Source: Ursus arctos (lineage: Eukaryota > Chordata > Mammalia > Carnivora > Ursidae). Taken from it: 64,000 nucleotides of DNA. Every line of letters begins with the position of its first letter. Positions within the stretch are counted from its first letter, which is position 1. Shown here piece after piece: positions 59,240 to 64,000 of this stretch. Location: NCBI RefSeq assembly GCF_023065955.2, contig NW_026622985.1:74823931-74887930 (forward strand). The letters are read 5' to 3'. The notes beneath the pieces are model-generated. The model was not told where the DNA came from, did no database searches, and saw nothing but the letters and a program-made list of their open reading frames with translations. Both the position numbers and the translations under genes were made by a program.

Positions 59240-60190
59240 ATTGAACAGGGTTTTAAACTGCACTTTTAAAAATTACTTCTGAGACCGAGCATTTTCTCTT
59301 TATTAGTCATCTGAATTTCTTTTATGACTTGCTCTTTTATTATAGTTGTCCATTTATATATTACATTAGGCTTTCTCTCTAGTAGGCTTTCTTTTGATTT
59401 AAGAAAACCTCTAAAGACATACTGTTTCTGATACCATATATGGTAAATATTGTCACAGCTGGTTACTTTCTATTTAACACTTTTCATGGCTTTTCTTTAA
59501 ACGTATAGTTTTAAAATATTAGATAGCCAAGTTCTAGCACTTTGATTTATAGTTTGATTTTGACATCCTGTTTAAAGAGTCTTTACTTAACCAAAGATTA
59601 TATAAATATTAACTTTATTTCTTCAACATGTTTGTTTAAATCTTCAGGTTGTCTAAAATTTAATAGTGATGTTAAACCTTAAATTTTCATCTATCCTGGT
59701 CTCATTTAGTTTTAGAAGTCAAATATATATATATGGTATTATAAAAACTGGGGTTTGATGTTAAACTTTGTCCTAAAGAATCGATCTCCTGAGCTGTGCT
59801 ATACTGTTTGAATTCTCGCAGCTTTATGAGATTAGGTTACAGGTGAGAACAAGAAGGAAATAGAACATTTCCAACTTACTATAGTTCTATTCAATAAAAA
59901 GGGAGTTCTCTCCATTTATTAAAATCTATTCTAATATTTTTTGGTAAAGTCATACTTTTCCCTACTATGTAGTTCCTACCACATTCTGTGTTAAAGTCAT
60001 TTCATAGTATTTTATATTTTGGAACTCTAAGGAATCTGCCCTTTACATTGTCTGACAATTGCTGGTATACAAGAAAGTTATAAACTCTTTTTACAAATAA
60101 TAGTTTTGCCTTATTTTCAATCTAGTGATTGCTTTTAAATGATATTTTCTTTACCAAATTTCCATTAATTCTATTACAAAAACCAAGTTA
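59240..60190 (-). mobile_element. LINE-1-like 3' portion, old copy
   Basis: Plus strand: TAGTTGTCCATTTATATATT, TTGACATCCTGTTTAAAGAG, TCTTTACTTAACCAAAGATT, ATTTTCATCTATCCTGGTCT, AGCTGTGCTATACTGTTTGA, TAGTTTTGCCTTATTTTCAA. This is the antisense 3' region of an old L1M/HAL1 element. Confidence 0.55.
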
Positions 60191-60275
60191 TTAAAATAGT
60201 CAGCAATGATCTATAATTTCAAATACATCACTTATTTTATAAGAGAAAACATGAAATAAGGATCGAACTACAGGG

Positions 60276-60468
60276 ACGCCTGAGTGGCGCAGTCAGTTAA
60301 GCATCCGACTCTTGGTTTTGGCTCAGGTCAGGATCTCAGGGTTGTGAGACTGAGCTCCTTGTCAGGCTCTGTGCTCAGTGGGGAGTCTGCTTGGGATTCT
60401 CTCTCTCTCTACTCCCCCATACCCCTCCTGCTTGTGTTCTTTCTCTAATAAATAAATTAAAAAAAAAA
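60276..60468 (+). mobile_element. CAN SINE
   Basis: GACGCCTGAGTGGCGCAGTC head, CTCTTGGTTTTGGCTCAGGT, TCTAATAAATAAATTAAAAA tail. Flanks GATCGAACTACAGG and GATCTAACTACAGG form the target duplication. Confidence 0.95.
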
Positions 60469-61984
60469 GATCTAACTACAGGGAAAGAAATAAAATTCTT
60501 AAAATAACTGTAGCATGAAAAATATTAACAATCCAACTATAGATCATTTTCATAGCAGGCATTTTAAGATTAAAATGATGTAACATTTACCCAAGAATAT
60601 TTGCCTCAACGAAGTTTAGGCTCATAATTTAAATATTCAAACATCAGATATTTGGTAGCACTGATTTAGATATTCACTTAGGAAACAGAAAATCTTCCCA
60701 AGTTTTCTGCAATCAATTTCATATAGGTCTGAGGTCTCCTTCTGCTGTCCTACAGGAGATCTGTCCCCCAAACTGATTTAGATTCACCTAACTCATGATA
60801 AACATTCAGGATTGCCTTGAGTTACTTTTAATTACTCCTATTTGGTGACAAGGTAGACGAACACTCTTCACAAGCTCTTGAAGAGGGACCAAGAGGTAAT
60901 AGCAATGCTTGAGAATGGGATGCAGTGATTTGGTCAGAAAGGCCTGATGCTATGTATCCTCAGGAGTGTCAAACAGTATCATCTGCAGCTGTGTGCCTTC
61001 CCTGGGTCTGGATGCCCGGGAAACTTGCCTGGTTGGCCGAGAGCACACAGCTGTGTCCCTGCTCATGCAGCTGTATGCAGGTGAGCTTCAGTACGCTTCA
61101 GTTACATAAAGAAAACTGTATCCCTTGCCAGTATCTGTTGGTATCTTTCTGTCATTGTCCTGCTCAAAATAGCCAGGAATACACTAAAACTATTCTGAAA
61201 CAGATGTGTATGTAAAACAGATACATTCATAGGACTGGTAAAATATACAAAGTAAATGCAAGATGTCACTATTATAACTATACAGCGCTATCTCTCCTTA
61301 ATTGAATAACTTAAAATTGAGAAGTTTAAAAAGAATTACTAAGAGTCTATTATGTAAGTAAAAAACACAACGCTGAAAGCATTCTAAAAATAATATTAAG
61401 CACTGACCAAATTCTTTTAAATACAGCATTTCTGATTAAAATGAACAATTAAGACAGTTTTATGGCAAGGTCTTTCTAAGCAGAAGACACTTTGGAAGAG
61501 CAGCTTTTGATATTTAAAAAGTTCAACATTTCTATGTCATTTCCCAGGGCCCAACTGTATCAGTTTACCAATTACTGATGGACTTAAGCCAAAGAAAAGG
61601 ATAGAATGGTTAAGATAACTACATTTCTACAGAAATGTGGATGGCTGGTGGCATCATTTACCATGGTTAAAACTACAAGAGGCGAAGGGACTTATTTGAA
61701 AACTCGAGGGTCTGATTCCAATAAGTTGCTGGAAATTCAGGTCTGGACTTTAGCTACAAGGCTGAAAACAAAGATGCAGATTTGAGAGTTATTCACAGAG
61801 GTGACAGTAGAAACTACAAGAATGAATGTATCTATGAAGGGTGTCCATTAAAAACTCCATGATGGTAGGAATTTGTATCTTACGAATCTAGGCCTATATG
61901 TATCTCTATCCGTGTGTGTACCTAAACACAGGTTTTTAAATTAATTTTTAAATAAATGGGATATTCAAATTGCTCTATAACTTG
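60469..61984. other. CADPS2 intron, no gene seen
   Basis: Unassigned. A 96-codon plus-strand frame at 60925-61215 contains a GC-rich patch (GCATGCAG-like CTCATGCAGCTGTATGCAG followed by GTGAGC) that looks donor-like on the plus strand; nothing else supports an exon. Confidence 0.4.
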
Positions 61985-62213
61985 TGCTTTTATATAACAC
62001 TATCAGTGTTATATAACACTTATCAGTACATGGACTTTACACAATTTTAAGACCGTAAAGCATTCCCCCTTTGTATGGCTATGCCATAATTTATTCAATC
62101 ACTCTTCTGCTGCTGCTAGACCTTAAGGTTGTTTCCAACTACTGCGAAAGTGCTGCAAAGACATCTTCACATATATACAATTGTTTTTACATAAACATTG
62201 AAAGGACAAAAAC
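61985..62213 (-). mobile_element. LINE-1-like fragment
   Basis: CTATGCCATAATTTATTCAA, CCTTAAGGTTGTTTCCAACT, GAAAGTGCTGCAAAGACATC is the antisense of the L1 ORF2 3' block. Short and diverged. Confidence 0.5.
61991..62015. repeat. Perfect 10-bp inverted repeat (hairpin)
   Basis: TATATAACAC, loop TATCA, GTGTTATATA. A partial third copy (ACACTTATCAG) follows. Confidence 0.9.
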
Positions 62214-62398
62214 CGGGACATCTGGGTGGCTCAGTCTGTTAAGTGTCCAACTCTTGACCTCAGGGTTGTGAGATCCAGCCCTATGTCTGGCTCTGCACTG
62301 GGCATGGAACGTGCTTCAGATTCTTGCTCTCCCTCTTGCTCTCTGCCCTACCCCACCCCCAACTTGTGCACGCGCACGCCGGCTCTCTCTTTAAAAAA
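62214..62398 (+). mobile_element. CAN SINE, older subfamily
   Basis: GGGACATCTGGGTGGCTCAG head, TCTTGACCTCAGGGTTGTGA and a CTCTCTTTAAAAAAGAC end without a long tail. Confidence 0.9.
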
Positions 62399-63699
62399 GA
62401 CAACCAAGGACAGAATTCTAAGACAGCCCAAGATTTTAAACTATTATTACATATAAAAGAATATACTAAGTCATTTTAAAAGTTGATTCATAAGAAATAT
62501 ACCTATGTAAATGCAGCACAGAGCCCTGTTCTACTGAAAGTCCAAATTTTAAAATTCATTGTAATATAAAATCCAAGTTTGTTAGGATTTGAAAAATTTT
62601 GTTGTAAACGAACATCCTTCACTTTCAATTTTAATAATCTGTAGGACAGATTTTAAACTTCCTTTAAAAATACATTGAGTATATTATTAAAACAAATTTC
62701 CTATACATTTAAAGAAATTAGTTTAAGTTCGGTGATGAATAGTGTTTATAAAAACTGCTTTACTTATTGCTATTACTGTCGTTGACATATTTTAAACATA
62801 TTTGAAATTTCAATTTGATATCAAATTTGCACTATAGAGGTCATTAATATACCTAAGGCAATATAGCTTGGCAATATAGCTTTTCATTGAATGAAATCAT
62901 AGCATGGCTTTCTAGGTCATGAAGGTAACATTTATCTGACAAATTACACTGTTATTTAGGACAAAGTACTCTATTCTTTCAACAAAACTGAAGGAATTAT
63001 TCTGTATAGCTATACAAATACAGACACCCTCAATGAAAGTAACTACATAAATATAACATTGTTCTAAATAGTTACATGTAAAGATGGGGGGGGTCAGATT
63101 GATTAAAAAAAAAAATCAACCAGTACGAGAGCCCTTGCCCACAGCAGCATACAGCGGTGGAGAGACGGCTAAGCAGGGCAGACCCCAGACACACTTTCTG
63201 GACTCAAAGACCACTTCCAACATGCACAGGGAACCTGGGCGATCAAGTTAGAGTATCAAGTTAGAAAAGAATGCCAACCAGTCTGGAATCTGGGATCTTC
63301 AAAACAAAAACAACCCTCCCCCTAGCCAAAATTTGAAATACAGATTTCAGATAGAATTGCAAAGAAATGCACAGGGAGGTCTCAGGCCCCCTTCACCTAC
63401 CCTGTAGCGTAATGTTACACTCGTTGCCTCACCAAACTGGTGAGGCACTAATGAAGGCAATTATGTTTACGCCCACACGGCACAGCACCTGTCATACAGA
63501 AAGAGTGTATGGAATGACTATTGTTACTAGTATCCATACTAGTACTACTTTAGCTTTACTGCACAAGCAAAATGATACGGGCCTGAAAAAAAGGGATGGT
63601 TTGGAACATTAAAGTTTAATCAACTTCATAAAAAGGCAACACTAAAATCCAGACAATATAAGGAACTACAAAGAGAGAGGCTTCCACTAATAGTAAAAC
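62399..63699. other. CADPS2 intron, no gene seen
   Basis: AT-rich to about 63080, then a more balanced segment (63110-63500) without recognised repeats, and the palindrome at 63525. Confidence 0.4.
63525..63544. repeat. Perfect 9-bp inverted repeat (near-palindrome)
   Basis: TACTAGTAT, CC, ATACTAGTA. The two-base loop makes this a near-perfect palindrome. Confidence 0.9.
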
Positions 63700-63815
63700 A
63701 TGACAAAAAAGAGGAGAGAGAGAGGAAGAGAGAGGGGAAGCAAAAGGAAAAGAGGGGGTGGTGAAGCGAGGGGGAGAGAAATGGAGAAAAGGAGGGAGGA
63801 TTATTAGCAAGAGAC
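63700..63815. repeat. Polypurine (GA-rich) low-complexity tract
   Basis: Almost continuous A/G on the plus strand with very few pyrimidines (AAAAAAGAGGAGAGAGAGAG, GAAGAGAGAGGGGAAGC...). Long purine tracts can form triplex DNA; the 64-residue reverse-strand frame across it is low complexity. Confidence 0.88.
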
Positions 63816-64000
63816 CAACCGGGATAAGGAGAGTTATAACCTGAGTGTTACTCTAAATCTTAAGTATTTTGCACATTACTTTAGCCTTCCTTTAAAAAAT
63901 AATTCAGTCTAAAATGCTGACATGAAGCAAATTTTAACAGAAGGACCAGAATATATCCTTTACAGTTAAATTAATTTTTATCACTAGACTTCTGGGATGA

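Larger units (their letters stand above)
1..64000 (-). other. CADPS2: CADPS2 gene body (partial): two exons and surrounding introns
   Basis: Both recognisable exons are on the minus strand, and their order is correct for one transcript running from high to low coordinates. The window therefore appears to lie wholly inside CADPS2. No promoter, first exon, stop codon or polyadenylation site of the gene was found. CADPS2 is known as a very large gene in mammals, so tens of kilobases of repeat-filled intron are expected. The exon upstream of 52378 (earlier C2 segment) and the exon downstream of 29911 (first PH-domain segment) were searched for by back-translating conserved residues and were not found; they probably lie outside the window. 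The extent given here is inferred, not seen. Confidence 0.8.

Noticed and set aside
60925..61215. Plus-strand exon-like patch with a GTGAGC donor-like site
   Set aside because: Opposite to CADPS2, no matching partner exon or recognised protein; the acceptor is weak.
1..64000. Search for RNF133/RNF148, intronless genes nested in CADPS2 in other mammals
   Set aside because: No ORF of the needed length or RING pattern is present in this part of the gene.
1..64000. CRISPR arrays, bacterial or phage operons, rRNA, functional tRNA
   Set aside because: None seen; the tRNA-like stretches are SINE heads, and the repeats are dispersed rather than regularly spaced.

Overview
The window is mammalian nuclear DNA: AT-rich, with no operons and a dense mix of interspersed repeats. 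The dominant short repeat is the carnivore tRNA-Lys-derived CAN SINE (head of the GGGCGCCTGGGTGGC type, then a CT-rich body, an AATAAA-containing tail and poly-A). The subfamily reading GGCACAGCGGTTAAGCGTC...CTCAGGGCGTGATCCCGGCG points to a caniform carnivore. A bear-like (ursid) genome is my best guess; the order is much surer than the family.

The only protein-coding content I can support is two exons of one gene on the minus strand, CADPS2 (calcium-dependent secretion activator 2, CAPS2). The upstream exon (52267-52378) and the next one (29911-30050) join in frame, with canonical splice sites, across an intron of about 22.2 kb. Together they encode 83 whole codons of the C2 domain and the start of the C2-PH linker. 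The whole window is therefore read as CADPS2 intron plus these exons: 52379-64000 is upstream intron, 30051-52266 the intron between, and 1-29910 downstream intron. I found neither the preceding C2 exon nor the following PH-domain exon.

The rest is mostly transposon debris. There are 24 CAN SINE copies (14 on the minus strand, 10 on the plus), many with clear target-site duplications (TSDs). Several LINE-1 fragments are present, the larger at 7340-10520, 21085-22585, 36705-37464, 42600-45390 (interrupted by two SINEs), 55600-56850 and 59240-60190. A nearly full-length Tigger1 (pogo/mariner-type) DNA transposon with TA target duplications lies at 30750-32951. A MaLR-like LTR at 39535-40256 is split by a SINE, and there are MIR, L2, MER5 and MER20 relics. 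Two retro-pseudogenes are recognisable: a processed copy of DYNLL1 (dynein light chain 1, minus strand, 20404-20940) and a U6 snRNA copy (plus strand, 54163-54245). Simple repeats include a (GT)n array, a 23-bp unit in three copies, and about a dozen long C or G homopolymers.

I saw no CRISPR array, rRNA, functional tRNA, intact transposase or intact reverse transcriptase, and nothing that amounts to a new multi-gene system. The points most worth a second look are a self-duplication inside the Tigger1 copy, nested insertions that give a relative time order, perfect short hairpins, a homeobox/POU-motif-rich repeat-free segment (possible enhancer) near 11 kb, and a possible cryptic frame-breaking exon near 16.2 kb.
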